A DNA stretch of 64,000 nt from Sphingobium sp. Z007 (GCF_900013425.1 NZ_FBXK01000005.1:2790001-2854000), one strand, 5' to 3'. Positions 7,561 through 15,713 are shown, counted from the stretch's first letter. Program-made: numbers and translations. The notes: generated by a model not told the origin, from the letters alone.

Positions 7561-8366
7561 CAGGCCGCGCCGATCAGGTCCATCGACGCCACGCCATCGC
7601 GCGTCGGCAGGGCGAGGCCCGCGACCATTTCGCGCAATTCCTGGCGCGCGGCGATATGGCTGACCCCCAGTTCGCCCAGATGCCCCTTGTCGAGCAGGGT
7701 GAGGCCGGAGGGAAAGAGTTCGCGGAAGATGACGCGTTCCGACAGGCCGGGAATGACGCGGAAGCCAACGCGACGCGACAATTCCATCAGCGCGTCGCCG
7801 ACCCGCTTCTTGTTGCGCGCATCATGATGCTGGACGCGGTTGCGCAGCACCACCCAGTCGATCGCCACGCCATCGACCTTCGCCCGCGTCTTGCGCGCTT
7901 CGAAGATGAGTTCGGAATAGAAGGACAGGCGGCGCACCTTGAAGGTTTCCGGGTCGACCTGGCCGATCAGGTCGAAATCGACAAAACTATCGTTCATCGG
8001 CGTGACCAGCGTGTTGGCATGAGGTGCCAGATGCCGGGCGAAGACGTCGTCGCGGCCCGGCGTATCGACCACCAGGAAATCCTTGTCGGCCGCCAGGGTC
8101 ACGACCTGATCGTCCAGCGCGGCGATGCTGTCGCCGGTGAAGACGGCGAAATCGGGCGTGGGCAATTCGATGCTGCGGCGACGCGCGGTATCCAGCCGAT
8201 TTTCCATATAGCGGGTGACGGTGCGCTGGCGCGGATCGAGGTCGATCATGCCGACGCGATGACCGAGCGCGGACAAGGCGATGGCGGTATGGACCGCCGT
8301 GGTCGATTTGCCGGTGCCGCCCTTTTCATTGGCGAAGACGATGAGATGCGGCTGCGGATTGCCCAT
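7560..8366 (-). CDS. mipZ: division-plane positioning ATPase MipZ (ParA superfamily)
   Basis: A 268-residue P-loop ATPase with a deviant Walker A motif (EKGGTGKST, residues 14-22) and a conserved DLDPRQ segment. In Caulobacter, MipZ binds ParB at parS, forms a gradient from the poles and inhibits FtsZ away from midcell. The TFKVRRLSFYSELIFEARK region and the final SHIAARQELREMV segment are characteristic of MipZ and set it apart from ParA (a separate parA is at 35850-36632). It is divergent from panC across a 108-bp gap and heads a three-gene operon with the J-protein and the hexose mutase. Confidence 0.92.
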   Translation of the reverse strand: MGNPQPHLIVFANEKGGTGKSTTAVHTAIALSALGHRVGMIDLDPRQRTVTRYMENRLDTARRRSIELPTPDFAVFTGDSIAALDDQVVTLAADKDFLVVDTPGRDDVFARHLAPHANTLVTPMNDSFVDFDLIGQVDPETFKVRRLSFYSELIFEARKTRAKVDGVAIDWVVLRNRVQHHDARNKKRVGDALMELSRRVGFRVIPGLSERVIFRELFPSGLTLLDKGHLGELGVSHIAARQELREMVAGLALPTRDGVASMDLIGAA

Positions 8367-8474
8367 GGACCCCAGATAACCCCGTTGATTGTCGCAATGT
8401 GTGTTGACGGTCGCGCCGGCGCGAGCCTAGCAGGACACCCCTATCCTGTCGCCCTTATCGGAGCCGTTCCTTCC

Positions 8475-9320
8475 GTGCAAACGCTGCGTGACCTGCCCGC
8501 CCTTCGCACCGCCGTCGATGCGCTGAAAAGCGACGGAAAGCCGCTGGCATTGGTGCCAACCATGGGCGCGCTGCATGACGGGCATATGGCGTTGGTGGAG
8601 GAAGCGCGGCGACACGGCCGGCATGTGGTCGTGTCGATCTTCGTCAATCCCCGGCAATTTGGTCCCAACGAGGATCTGGACGCCTATCCCCGGCGCGAGG
8701 CGAAGGATGCGCAGATGCTGGCCGCGGCGGGCGTGGACATCCTCTGGATGCCGCCTGTCGACGTCATGTATCCGGTTGGCTACGCCACCAATATCGGCGT
8801 GTCGGGCGTAAGCGAGGGGCTGGACGGCGCAGCGCGACCGGGCCATTTCGATGGCGTATCGACCGTCGTCGCCAAGCTGTTCAACCAGGTGAGGCCCGAC
8901 GTCGCGATCTTTGGCGAGAAGGATTATCAACAGTTGGCGGTAATCCGTCGCATGGTTATCGACCTCAATCAGGGAATCGATATCCTGGGCATGCCGACCC
9001 AGCGGGCCGAGGATGGCCTCGCCCTTTCCTCCCGCAACGCTTACCTCAGCGAGGAAGAGCGCAAGGCGGCGCTGGCCCTGCCCCGCGCACTGGGCGAGGC
9101 GAAGCGGCAGATCGAAAAGGGCGATGCCGTAGAGGGGGCGCTGGCCAAGGCGGTCGCCACGCTGGCGGCACATGGCTTTGATCCGATCGACTATGTCGCG
9201 CTGTGCGACGCGGCGACGCTGCAACCTATGGCGGTGCTGGATCGGCCGGCGCGGCTGCTGGGCGCGGCAAAACTGGGCAAGACCCGGCTGATCGACAATA
9301 TTGCAGTCGATCCAGCCTGA
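8475..9320 (+). CDS. panC: pantothenate synthetase
   Basis: PanC joins pantoate and beta-alanine with ATP in the pathway to coenzyme A, in the cytoplasm. The 281-residue protein shows the ATP-binding HIGH-like motif PTMGALHDGH near the start, then NPRQFGPNEDLDAYPR, FGEKDYQQ and the LALSSRN loop. I place the start at the GTG at 8475 (following GGAG, 11 bases upstream) because this gives the usual PanC N-terminus and length. The frame is open far upstream (from 7545), but that part runs antisense to mipZ and is not PanC-like. No panB or panD is nearby. Confidence 0.93.
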   Translation: MQTLRDLPALRTAVDALKSDGKPLALVPTMGALHDGHMALVEEARRHGRHVVVSIFVNPRQFGPNEDLDAYPRREAKDAQMLAAAGVDILWMPPVDVMYPVGYATNIGVSGVSEGLDGAARPGHFDGVSTVVAKLFNQVRPDVAIFGEKDYQQLAVIRRMVIDLNQGIDILGMPTQRAEDGLALSSRNAYLSEEERKAALALPRALGEAKRQIEKGDAVEGALAKAVATLAAHGFDPIDYVALCDAATLQPMAVLDRPARLLGAAKLGKTRLIDNIAVDPA

Positions 9321-9323
9321 TAG

Positions 9324-9452
9324 TCAGGCCAGTCGCCGCCACAGGATGCAGGCGGCGATGAACAGGCCGATCACCGCCCAGCCCTCGCATGTCCGCGGGC
9401 CATAGCCCCAGCCGATGCGCTTGGGACCGAACCATATGCGGGGATCGTTCAT
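9324..9452 (-). CDS. small membrane protein, 42 residues
   Basis: A short ORF beginning MNDPRIWFGPKRIGWG and ending with a single hydrophobic helix (about residues 24-39) and a basic tail. A GGAG sequence lies eight bases before the ATG at 9452. Small proteins of this pattern, with a KxxGWG-type motif then one membrane helix, are, as I recall, common hypothetical proteins of sphingomonads. The gene is convergent with panC, the stops being three bases apart. The function is unknown. The in-frame ATG at 9539 would add a Gly/Ser/Lys-rich extension without a ribosome-binding site. Confidence 0.6.
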   Translation of the reverse strand: MNDPRIWFGPKRIGWGYGPRTCEGWAVIGLFIAACILWRRLA

Positions 9453-9583
9453 CGGACCTGCTCCATCGCTAAGCCTTAACTTCGCACTTTTCCCGCCGAT
9501 TCTGACATTTTGTTGCGTCGGCGTGATCCTATCGGACATGCACGCCCGAAGAATAGCAAGAGCGTCCGGTGTAGGACAGTCTG

Positions 9584-9607
9584 TTTCCGCGCAGGCGGGA
9601 ATCCAGT
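9584..9607. repeat. sphingomonad-type intergenic repeat unit (CGCGCAGGCGGGAA type)
   Basis: One copy of a short palindromic unit, TTTCCGCGCAGGCGGGAATC, also found at 48276-48342 (two inverted copies) and 54692-54717 (one copy). It lies in the 195-bp gap between the small membrane gene and hemJ. A second perfect palindrome, GGCTCCGGCCGGAGCC, is at 9624-9639 close to the hemJ stop and may help end its transcript, although no T-run follows. Confidence 0.65.
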
Positions 9608-9647
9608 CTCACGGTCAGGACCAGGCTCCGGCCGGAGCCCGATGCGC

Positions 9648-10088
9648 CTAGAAGGGCTTCACGATCACGGCGATGACGATGACCGCCGCGGCGACGCCAG
9701 GGATTTCGTTCATCATGCGCAACTGCTTGTCGCCGAGCGGGCGTTGGCCGCGCGCCAGTTTCTTCGTATAGCTCGCGATCCAGCCATGATAGCCCGACAG
9801 GCCCAGCACGAAGAGCAGTTTCAGATGAAACCAGCCGAAGCTCCATGCGCCGATTTCCACCATCAGCATCAGGCCGAACAGCCAAACCAGCGCGAGCGAG
9901 GGATTGAGGATGATCTTGAGCAAGCGCCCTTCCCGCTCGATCCATCTCAGGTCTTCGGGCGACCCAGGCACGACTTCCTGATGATAGACGAAGAAGCGCG
10001 GCATCATGAACAGCCCCGCCATCAGGAAGATGACGAAGATGACATGGGCGGCCTTCACCCAGAGATAGGCGGCGCCAAGATAGGCCAT
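9648..10088 (-). CDS. hemJ: protoporphyrinogen IX oxidase HemJ
   Basis: HemJ oxidises protoporphyrinogen IX to protoporphyrin IX late in heme synthesis and replaces HemG/HemY in many alphaproteobacteria. The 146-residue protein has four membrane helices; the first carries the conserved His (WVKAAHVIFVIFLMAG, H15), followed by PRFFVYH, and later GWFHLKLLFVLGLSGYHGW, matching the family. It begins 25 bp after hemE ends on the same strand, so the two heme genes form an operon. Heme-pathway logic and the motifs agree, and I see no anomaly. Confidence 0.92.
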   Translation of the reverse strand: MAYLGAAYLWVKAAHVIFVIFLMAGLFMMPRFFVYHQEVVPGSPEDLRWIEREGRLLKIILNPSLALVWLFGLMLMVEIGAWSFGWFHLKLLFVLGLSGYHGWIASYTKKLARGQRPLGDKQLRMMNEIPGVAAAVIVIAVIVKPF

Positions 10089-10113
10089 CAGACGGAAACT
10101 CCCTTAAGCGGCT

Positions 10114-11172
10114 TCATGCCCTGCGCACATAGCTAATGAGCGCTTCGACATGCGCAATGGGGGTGTCGGGCAAAATGCCATGACCAAGGTTCATGATATG
10201 CGGCCGGTCGGCAAAGGCGGCGCGAATCGTATCGACTGCTTGCTCCACCGCGCGGCCGCCTGCGATCAGCGCCAGCGGATCGAGATTGCCCTGGACCGGC
10301 ATGCCTGCAGGCAACGCCTGGTTCGCCCAGTGCGGATCGATGGTTTCATCGACGCCCACGGCATCTACCCCGGTCTGGGCCGCATAGTCAGCGAGCTTCG
10401 CGCCCGCGCCCTTGGGAAAGCCGATGATCGGGATAGTCGGGTGCAGCGCCTTCAAGCGCGCGACGATCGCCTTGTTGGGTTCGATCACCCAGCGTTGGAA
10501 CTGCGCAGGTGACAGGCTGCCGGCCCAGCTGTCGAACAGTTGCACCGCTTCCACGCCCGCTTCGATCTGGCCGCACAGATAGACGACGGTCGCATCGACT
10601 ATAGCGTCGATTAGCGCGGCGAATTTTTCTGTCTGCTGATAGGCCATGCGGCGTGCGGCGCCATGATCTTTGCTGCCCTGCCCCGCGACCATATAGGTCG
10701 CAACGGTCCAGGGACTGCCGGCAAAGCCCAGGAAGGTGACCGAAGGGTCCAGGGCCGCCTTCACCAGCCGCACCGTCTCATAGACCGCCTCGAAGCGGCT
10801 GAAATCGGGTGTCAGCGCCGACAGGTCGGTCTCGGCCAGGATCGGGGCGAGGCGCGGGCCTTCCCCGGCCTCGAACCACAAATCCTGTCCCATGGCGTAG
10901 GGCACGATCAAAATGTCGGAAAAGAGGATCGCGCCGTCGAAACCGAAGCGACGGAGCGGCTGGAGCGTCACTTCGGCGGCGGCGGGGCTGTCATAGACCA
11001 GTTCGAGGAACCCGCCCTTGTCCGCCCGCAGCGCGCGATATTCGGGCAGATAGCGGCCTGCCTGGCGCATCAGCCACATGGGCGGGACGGCCGCACATTC
11101 CCCCTTGAGGACGGCCATGAGCGGCTTGAGGCGCGACGGATCGGAACGGTCGCTCGGCGCGTCGGGGCTCAT
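10114..11172 (-). CDS. hemE: uroporphyrinogen decarboxylase
   Basis: HemE removes four carboxyl groups from uroporphyrinogen III to give coproporphyrinogen III. The 352-residue protein contains the signature PMWLMRQAGRYLPEYR near residue 30, the GFAGSPWTVATYM segment (about 149-161), the SWAGSLSP loop and the C-terminal NLGHGILPDTP motif. It is the first gene of a hemE-hemJ operon and lies directly beside the replication origin, the position it holds in Caulobacter and other alphaproteobacteria. The start codon (11172) adjoins the AT-rich edge of the origin. Confidence 0.97.
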   Translation of the reverse strand: MSPDAPSDRSDPSRLKPLMAVLKGECAAVPPMWLMRQAGRYLPEYRALRADKGGFLELVYDSPAAAEVTLQPLRRFGFDGAILFSDILIVPYAMGQDLWFEAGEGPRLAPILAETDLSALTPDFSRFEAVYETVRLVKAALDPSVTFLGFAGSPWTVATYMVAGQGSKDHGAARRMAYQQTEKFAALIDAIVDATVVYLCGQIEAGVEAVQLFDSWAGSLSPAQFQRWVIEPNKAIVARLKALHPTIPIIGFPKGAGAKLADYAAQTGVDAVGVDETIDPHWANQALPAGMPVQGNLDPLALIAGGRAVEQAVDTIRAAFADRPHIMNLGHGILPDTPIAHVEALISYVRRA

Positions 11173-11363
11173 CTATACTCTCTCTTATATTAAGATTCTA
11201 AAGGGATGATGGAGATAGTAGGGCGGTTAGCAGCGGGGTTTATGCGTTGCGCCCGGATTTGCCAACAGCTTGACTCAGGGACGCCGCGCTTTGCCGTCCG
11301 AGTCATCATGGTCATCCACGCTATCCACAGGCTGTGGATGGAAATAAGGGTCTGTTGGGGGCA

Positions 11364-11372
11364 TGTGGATAA
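11364..11372 (-). promoter_or_regulatory. DnaA box, perfect consensus
   Basis: TGTGGATAA, the complement of TTATCCACA, within the origin. The adjacent GATTC at 11373 is a CcrM-type methylation site. Confidence 0.85.
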
Positions 11373-11432
11373 GATTCCCGGCTCTGGGGATGGCGGAAAG
11401 GCGGGATTTTATCCCCTATTTCGTCCCTTGCT

Positions 11433-11441
11433 TTATCCACA
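11433..11441 (+). promoter_or_regulatory. DnaA box, perfect consensus
   Basis: TTATCCACA, 23 bases before the ppsR start codon. A weaker CTGCCCACA follows at 11444-11452. A promoter for ppsR would have to coexist with DnaA binding here. Confidence 0.85.
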
Positions 11442-11463
11442 GCCTGCCCACAGAGATATGCCC

Positions 11464-12288
11464 ATGGCGCGCATCCACCTTCATCTCCTGTCCGACTCCA
11501 CCGGCGAAACGCTGGAGAATATCGCCAAAGCCGCGATCGGCCTGTTCGAAAATGTCGAGGCAATCCGCCATTTCTGGCCGATGGTGCGGTCCGACGTCCA
11601 TCTCGATCGGATTATGGAGGAAATCAGCGCCAACCCCGGCCTCGTCCTCTTCACCCTGACCAATCATCCGTTGCGCAAGCGACTGGAAACGCGTTGCCGT
11701 GCGCTTGGCCTGCCCCATGTCGCGGCGCTCGACAGCGTGGCCGACGCTCTGTCCAACATATTGGGGCAGGAAACGCGGACCCGGCCGGGACGCAAACATA
11801 TATTGGACGAAGCCTATTTCGCCCGGATCGAGGCGATCCAGTTCACCATCGCCCATGATGATGGCGTGGGGCATGAAAATTGGGAGGAGGCCGACATCGT
11901 GCTGGCTGGCGTGTCGCGCGCGTCCAAGACGCCGACGTCGATCTATCTTGCCAATCGCGGCTATAAGACCGCCAATATCCCGCTGGTCCCGGAATCGCCG
12001 CCGCCGCGCAATCTCTACAGCCTGAAACATCCCATGGTCGTGGGCCTGACCGTCAGCCCCGAACGGCTGATCCAGATCCGCCGCAACCGGCTGCTCTCGC
12101 TCAACCAGGCGCCCGAAACCGCCTATGTCGATAATGAGAAGGTGCAGGAGGAACTGGCCTTCGCCCGGCGCATGTTCGCCGACAATGGCTGGCCGGTGAT
12201 CGACATGACACGCCGGTCGATCGAGGAGGCCGCCGCGGCGATCATCAACCTTTTTAACGACCGTGAACTGGCGGAGGGGGAGGCATGA
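11464..12288 (+). CDS. ppsR: pyruvate, water dikinase regulatory protein (DUF299, kinase/phosphotransferase)
   Basis: A DUF299 bifunctional regulator: family members phosphorylate PEP synthetase (or PPDK) using ADP and dephosphorylate it using phosphate, switching gluconeogenesis off and on. The 274-residue protein starts with HLHLLSDSTGETLENIAKA, has the P-loop-like AGVSRASKTPTSIYLAN (near 150) and the C-terminal RRSIEEAAAAII, all conserved in the family. I use the ATG at 11464, with GAGA about eight bases upstream; the ATG at 11458 would add two residues. It adjoins the origin and overlaps maf by 4 bases. No ppsA or ppdK gene is in the window. Confidence 0.93.
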   Translation: MARIHLHLLSDSTGETLENIAKAAIGLFENVEAIRHFWPMVRSDVHLDRIMEEISANPGLVLFTLTNHPLRKRLETRCRALGLPHVAALDSVADALSNILGQETRTRPGRKHILDEAYFARIEAIQFTIAHDDGVGHENWEEADIVLAGVSRASKTPTSIYLANRGYKTANIPLVPESPPPRNLYSLKHPMVVGLTVSPERLIQIRRNRLLSLNQAPETAYVDNEKVQEELAFARRMFADNGWPVIDMTRRSIEEAAAAIINLFNDRELAEGEA

Positions 12289-12890
12289 TCGTGCTGGCCT
12301 CCCAAAGCGCGAGCCGCAAGGCGATGCTGGCCGCGGCGCAGGTGCCGTTCGAAACCCTCTCGCCCGGCGTCGATGAGGAAGCCGCCAAGGACGCGCTGCG
12401 CGCCGACGGGTTGGACGCGCGTGCGCTGGCCGATGCGCTGGCGGAACTGAAGGCGCTCAAAGTGTCGCGCCGCGTGCCGGGCGCGCTGGTGTTGGGGTGC
12501 GATCAAACATTGAGCATCGGCGATGGCGAGGATCGCGGGCAGATGATCGACAAGGCGGTCGATCAGGCTGACGCCGCGCGCATTCTCCGCCTATTGTCGG
12601 GCCGGGTGCATCACCTCCACAGCGCGGCGGTAATCGTGCTGAACGGCGAGCCGATCTGGCGCCAGGTCGAGCGGGTGCGCATGACGGTACGGCCGCTGTC
12701 GGACGCCTTTATCGCATCCTATCTCGACGCGGACTGGGAAGAGCTGCGCTGGTGCGTGGGTTGCTATCGGATCGAAGGGCCGGGCGCACAACTGTTCAGC
12801 AAGGTCGAGGGCAGTCAGTTTGCGATTCAGGGGCTGCCGCTGCTGCCGCTGCTTGACTTTCTGCGCGTGCGCGGCGTTTTGGCGGCATGA
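12285..12890 (+). CDS. maf: Maf-family nucleotide pyrophosphatase
   Basis: Maf proteins hydrolyse non-canonical or modified nucleoside triphosphates (for example dTTP/UTP or m7GTP) to monophosphates and are linked to septum control. The 201-residue protein begins ASQSASRKAML (the substrate-binding ASxSxxR motif) and has the GCDQTLSIGD catalytic region near residue 71, LSGRVHHLHSA, and the GCYRIEGPGAQLFSKVEGSQFAIQGLPLLPLLDFLR tail in the family order. The expected VAAD is changed to VLGCDQT, a variant common in alphaproteobacterial Maf2-like proteins. It overlaps ppsR and aroE by 4 bases on each side, so it is translationally coupled within the origin-proximal operon. Confidence 0.92.
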   Translation: MIVLASQSASRKAMLAAAQVPFETLSPGVDEEAAKDALRADGLDARALADALAELKALKVSRRVPGALVLGCDQTLSIGDGEDRGQMIDKAVDQADAARILRLLSGRVHHLHSAAVIVLNGEPIWRQVERVRMTVRPLSDAFIASYLDADWEELRWCVGCYRIEGPGAQLFSKVEGSQFAIQGLPLLPLLDFLRVRGVLAA

Positions 12891-13711
12891 CCGACAAGCT
12901 GCCCTATGCCGAAGTGATCGGTGATCCGATCGATCACAGCAAATCGCCCCTGATCCACAATTTCTGGCTGAACGCGCTGGACATCGAAGCGGAATATAAG
13001 AAGACCCATGTGACGCCACAGGGGTTGTCCGCCTATTTCCTGATGCGGCGGAGCGATCCCGATTGGCTGGGCTGCAACGTCACGATCCCGCACAAGATTG
13101 CGGTGATGGATTATGTCGATGATCCGGGCGGCGTGCGGGAACGGATCGGCGCGATCAACACCATCGCCAGCGAAACCGGCGGACCGCTGATCGGCACCAA
13201 TACCGATGCGGGCGGCTTTCTCCAGCCATTGCTGCGCGACAAGTGGAAGGGGCAGAGCGCGGTAATCGTGGGATCGGGCGGCGCAGCGCGCGCGATCCTG
13301 TTTGCGCTCACCAGCCTGGGCGTGGCCGACATCACCATCATGGCGCGCGACCTGGCCAAGGCGCAGGCGTTGCTCAGCCGCAGCGGCGCGAAGGGGCGGG
13401 CGATCGGGCTGGGCGATCCCCTGCCTGCCGCCGATTTGCTGGTGAATTCGACCTCGCTGGGCATGATCGGCCAGCCGGTGCTGGACCTGGACCTCGCCCC
13501 GTTGGCGGAGGGCGCGACGGTCTATGACATCGTCTATGCCCCGCTCGACACCGGGCTGCTCAAAGCTGCGAAAGCGCGAGGCCTCAAGACACTCGATGGC
13601 CTGGAAATGCTGATCGGCCAAGCGGCGCTCGCCTTCGACATCTTTTTCGACGCACAGGCGCCGCGCGACCTGGACGCGGAATTGCGCGCATTGCTGCTCG
13701 CTACAGACTGA
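12887..13711 (+). CDS. aroE: shikimate dehydrogenase
   Basis: AroE reduces 3-dehydroshikimate to shikimate with NADPH in aromatic amino-acid synthesis. The 274-residue protein has the substrate-binding motif DHSKSPLIHN near residue 14, GCNVTIPHKI with the catalytic Lys, NTDAGGFL, the nucleotide-binding VGSGGAARAI (near 128-137) and the C-terminal GLEMLIGQAALAF. It overlaps maf by 4 bases and coaE by one base, so it belongs to one tightly packed operon reading away from the origin. Confidence 0.96.
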   Translation: MTDKLPYAEVIGDPIDHSKSPLIHNFWLNALDIEAEYKKTHVTPQGLSAYFLMRRSDPDWLGCNVTIPHKIAVMDYVDDPGGVRERIGAINTIASETGGPLIGTNTDAGGFLQPLLRDKWKGQSAVIVGSGGAARAILFALTSLGVADITIMARDLAKAQALLSRSGAKGRAIGLGDPLPAADLLVNSTSLGMIGQPVLDLDLAPLAEGATVYDIVYAPLDTGLLKAAKARGLKTLDGLEMLIGQAALAFDIFFDAQAPRDLDAELRALLLATD

Positions 13712-14304
13712 TGAAAGTCTATGGCCTGACCGGATCGATCGGCATGGGCAAGTCGGCGGTGGCGGCGATGCTGCGGCGCGAAAGGGTGCCGGTGTTCGAC
13801 GCCGACGCGCAGGTGCATATTTTGCAGGGACCGGGCGGCGCGCTGCTGCCCGCGATTGAGGCGCGCTTTCCGGGCACCACTGGCCCAAAAGGCGTCGATC
13901 GGGTTAAGCTGGGCGCGGCGGTGTTCGGCCATCCGCAGGAGCGCCGGGCATTGGAGGCGATTGTTCATCCGGCGGTGCAGGCGGCGCGGCGGCTGTTCCT
14001 GCGCCGGCACCGGTCGCGCAAATTCGTGGTTCTCGACATTCCCTTATTGTTCGAAACCCATGGGCATAGGCGGCTGGACGGCGTCATCGTCGTCACGGCG
14101 CCAGCCTGGAAACAGCGCAAGCGCGTGCTGGCCCGACCCGGCATGACGGCGTCGAAATTCCGCCAGATTTTGCGCCTGCAAACCCCCGACGCGCAAAAGC
14201 GGCGGCAGGCGGACCATATCATCCACACCGGCACCACCTTTACCGACACCCGCGCGCAGGTGCGCCGTCTGGTCGCTTGCCTTGGCGCGCAGACAGGTCG
14301 ATAA
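13711..14304 (+). CDS. coaE: dephospho-CoA kinase
   Basis: CoaE phosphorylates the 3'-hydroxyl of dephospho-CoA, the last step of coenzyme A synthesis. The 197-residue protein opens with the P-loop GLTGSIGMGKSAVA, followed by VPVFDADAQVH and the lid/CoA-domain segment FVVLDIPLLFETH. Near the end the conserved KRRQADHIIHTGTTF is present. Its start overlaps the aroE stop by one base. It continues the ppsR-maf-aroE operon, and dnaQ follows 33 bp later. Length is usual for the family. Confidence 0.95.
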   Translation: MKVYGLTGSIGMGKSAVAAMLRRERVPVFDADAQVHILQGPGGALLPAIEARFPGTTGPKGVDRVKLGAAVFGHPQERRALEAIVHPAVQAARRLFLRRHRSRKFVVLDIPLLFETHGHRRLDGVIVVTAPAWKQRKRVLARPGMTASKFRQILRLQTPDAQKRRQADHIIHTGTTFTDTRAQVRRLVACLGAQTGR

Positions 14305-14337
14305 GGGTTGGCCCACAGAGTCGAAACGAAGAGGGCG

Positions 14338-15030
14338 ATGCGCGAGATCATTTTCGATACCGAAACGACAGGATTTGATCCGGCATCCGGCGACAGGATG
14401 GTCGAGATCGGCTGCATCGAACTGATCAACCGGGTGCCATCCGGTCGCACTTTCCACGCTTATTATAATCCGCAGCGCGACATGCCCGCCGCCGCCGAAG
14501 CGGTGCATGGCCTCTCGACCCATTTCCTGGCGGACAAGCCTTTATTTCATACCGGCGCGGCCGACCTGCTCGCCTTTCTGGAGGACAGCCCGCTGGTCGC
14601 GCATAATGCGCGGTTCGACTTCGGCTTCCTGAACCATGAGTTGCGCCGGTGCGGCCACGCGGAAGTGTCGCTGGACCGGATGATCGACACGGTGGCGATC
14701 GCCCGTACGCTGCATCCCGGCGCCAAGCACAGCCTGGATGCGCTCTGCACCCGCTACGGCATCGATCGCAGCCATCGCGTCAAGCATGGCGCGCTGCTCG
14801 ACGCCGAATTGCTGGCGCAACTCTATATCGAACTGACCGGCGGCCGTCAGATCGGCCTGGGTCTGGCACAGGAGGAGGATAAAGAGATCGTCGGGGTGGA
14901 ACTGACGGCTGGCACCGTGGTTCGCCCTGTTCGTCCTGCGCGCATCTTCACAGCCAGCGCGCAGGAACTGGAGCGGCATGCGGCGTTCATCGCGACGCTG
15001 ACCAGGCCGCTCTGGCTGGAGGAGGCATGA
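14338..15030 (+). CDS. dnaQ: DNA polymerase III epsilon subunit (3'-5' proofreading exonuclease)
   Basis: DnaQ is the proofreading subunit of the replicative polymerase core. The 230-residue protein carries ExoI (IFDTETTGFDP), ExoII (LVAHNARFDFGFLNHEL) and the ExoIII region (HRVKHGALLDAELLAQLY, HxxxxxD type) in order, then a C-terminal tail that should contact the alpha subunit. I start at the ATG at 14338, preceded by GAGGG. It lies 33 bp after coaE and reads away from the origin. Nothing is unusual. Confidence 0.95.
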   Translation: MREIIFDTETTGFDPASGDRMVEIGCIELINRVPSGRTFHAYYNPQRDMPAAAEAVHGLSTHFLADKPLFHTGAADLLAFLEDSPLVAHNARFDFGFLNHELRRCGHAEVSLDRMIDTVAIARTLHPGAKHSLDALCTRYGIDRSHRVKHGALLDAELLAQLYIELTGGRQIGLGLAQEEDKEIVGVELTAGTVVRPVRPARIFTASAQELERHAAFIATLTRPLWLEEA

Positions 15031-15116
15031 GACAAGCCGGTCATTGACCGGGCCCCATGGCTCCAGATCAACCGGGCCGTCGTCCTGGCGACCCGGCAAG
15101 AATAAGGAGAAGATAT

Positions 15117-15713
15117 ATGGACATTCGCATTTCCGGGCATCAGGTCGAGACGGGTGAGGCGCTCAAAAGCCATGTCACCGACCGTTTGGAGGCCATGGCC
15201 GAGAAATATTTCTCCCGCACGATTTCCGCCCAGGTGACCTTTCGCAAGGCGCCCCATGGCGCATTCCACTGCGATATCGTGTGCCATGTCATGACCGGCC
15301 TGATCCTGAAAGGGGCCGGCGAAGCGCAGGAAGCGCACCCCGCCTTCGACCAGGCGTCCGAACGGATCGAAAAGCAGCTGCGCCGTTACATGCGCCGCCT
15401 CAAGGATCGCAGCAGCCAGGCCGCCGCCGCGGAAGCGCAGCGGACCAACGGCTATAGCGTCGATGATATCGACGGGGCCGGCTACACCATCTTCGCGAGC
15501 AATCAGGAGGATGAGGAAGAGGCCGCTGACGCGCCGCTGATCGTCGCGGAAACCCGCGTCGACATTCCCGAAGCCAGCGTGTCGGACGCGGTGATGATGC
15601 TGGACCTGCGCAACACCAATGCATTGCTGTTCCTCAACGCGGGCACCGCGGCCTATAATATGGTCTATCGCCGGCATGACGGCACGATTGGTTGGGTGGA
15701 GCCGCGCGCTTAA
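15117..15713 (+). CDS. hpf: ribosome hibernation promoting factor, long form
   Basis: Long HPF shuts ribosomes down in stationary phase by binding the decoding centre and dimerising 70S particles into 100S. The 198-residue protein has the S30AE domain at about 1-100 (DIRISGHQVETGEALKSHV at the start) and the C-terminal dimerisation domain (about 138-197: KRVDIPEA-like start, then DAVMMLDLRNTNALLFLNAG and the closing YRRHDGTIGWVEP). Both domains are intact. The ATG at 15117 follows AAGGAGA. A large hairpin downstream (15802-15856) probably separates it from ptsN, its usual neighbour. Confidence 0.94.
   Translation: MDIRISGHQVETGEALKSHVTDRLEAMAEKYFSRTISAQVTFRKAPHGAFHCDIVCHVMTGLILKGAGEAQEAHPAFDQASERIEKQLRRYMRRLKDRSSQAAAAEAQRTNGYSVDDIDGAGYTIFASNQEDEEEAADAPLIVAETRVDIPEASVSDAVMMLDLRNTNALLFLNAGTAAYNMVYRRHDGTIGWVEPRA

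Larger units (their letters stand above)
11173..11463. other. oriC: chromosomal replication origin (oriC)
   Basis: The 291-bp non-coding gap between hemE and the DUF299 gene has an AT-rich edge (11173-11202) and a cluster of DnaA-box sequences: perfect TTATCCACA at 11433-11441 (+) and 11364-11372 (-), CTATCCACA at 11321-11329 (+), TCATCCACG at 11312-11320 (+), and TGTGGATGG at 11333-11341 (-). Four GANTC sites (11194, 11272, 11300, 11373) suit CcrM methylation control. Known context: in Caulobacter the origin lies between hemE and a DUF299 gene, followed by maf, aroE, coaE and dnaQ, exactly as here. Gene direction also diverges from this point. Confidence 0.9.

Noticed and set aside
7545..8474. 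In-frame 310-codon extension upstream of panC
   Set aside because: It lies antisense to mipZ and has no PanC-like or other domain; the GTG at 8475 gives the normal PanC length.
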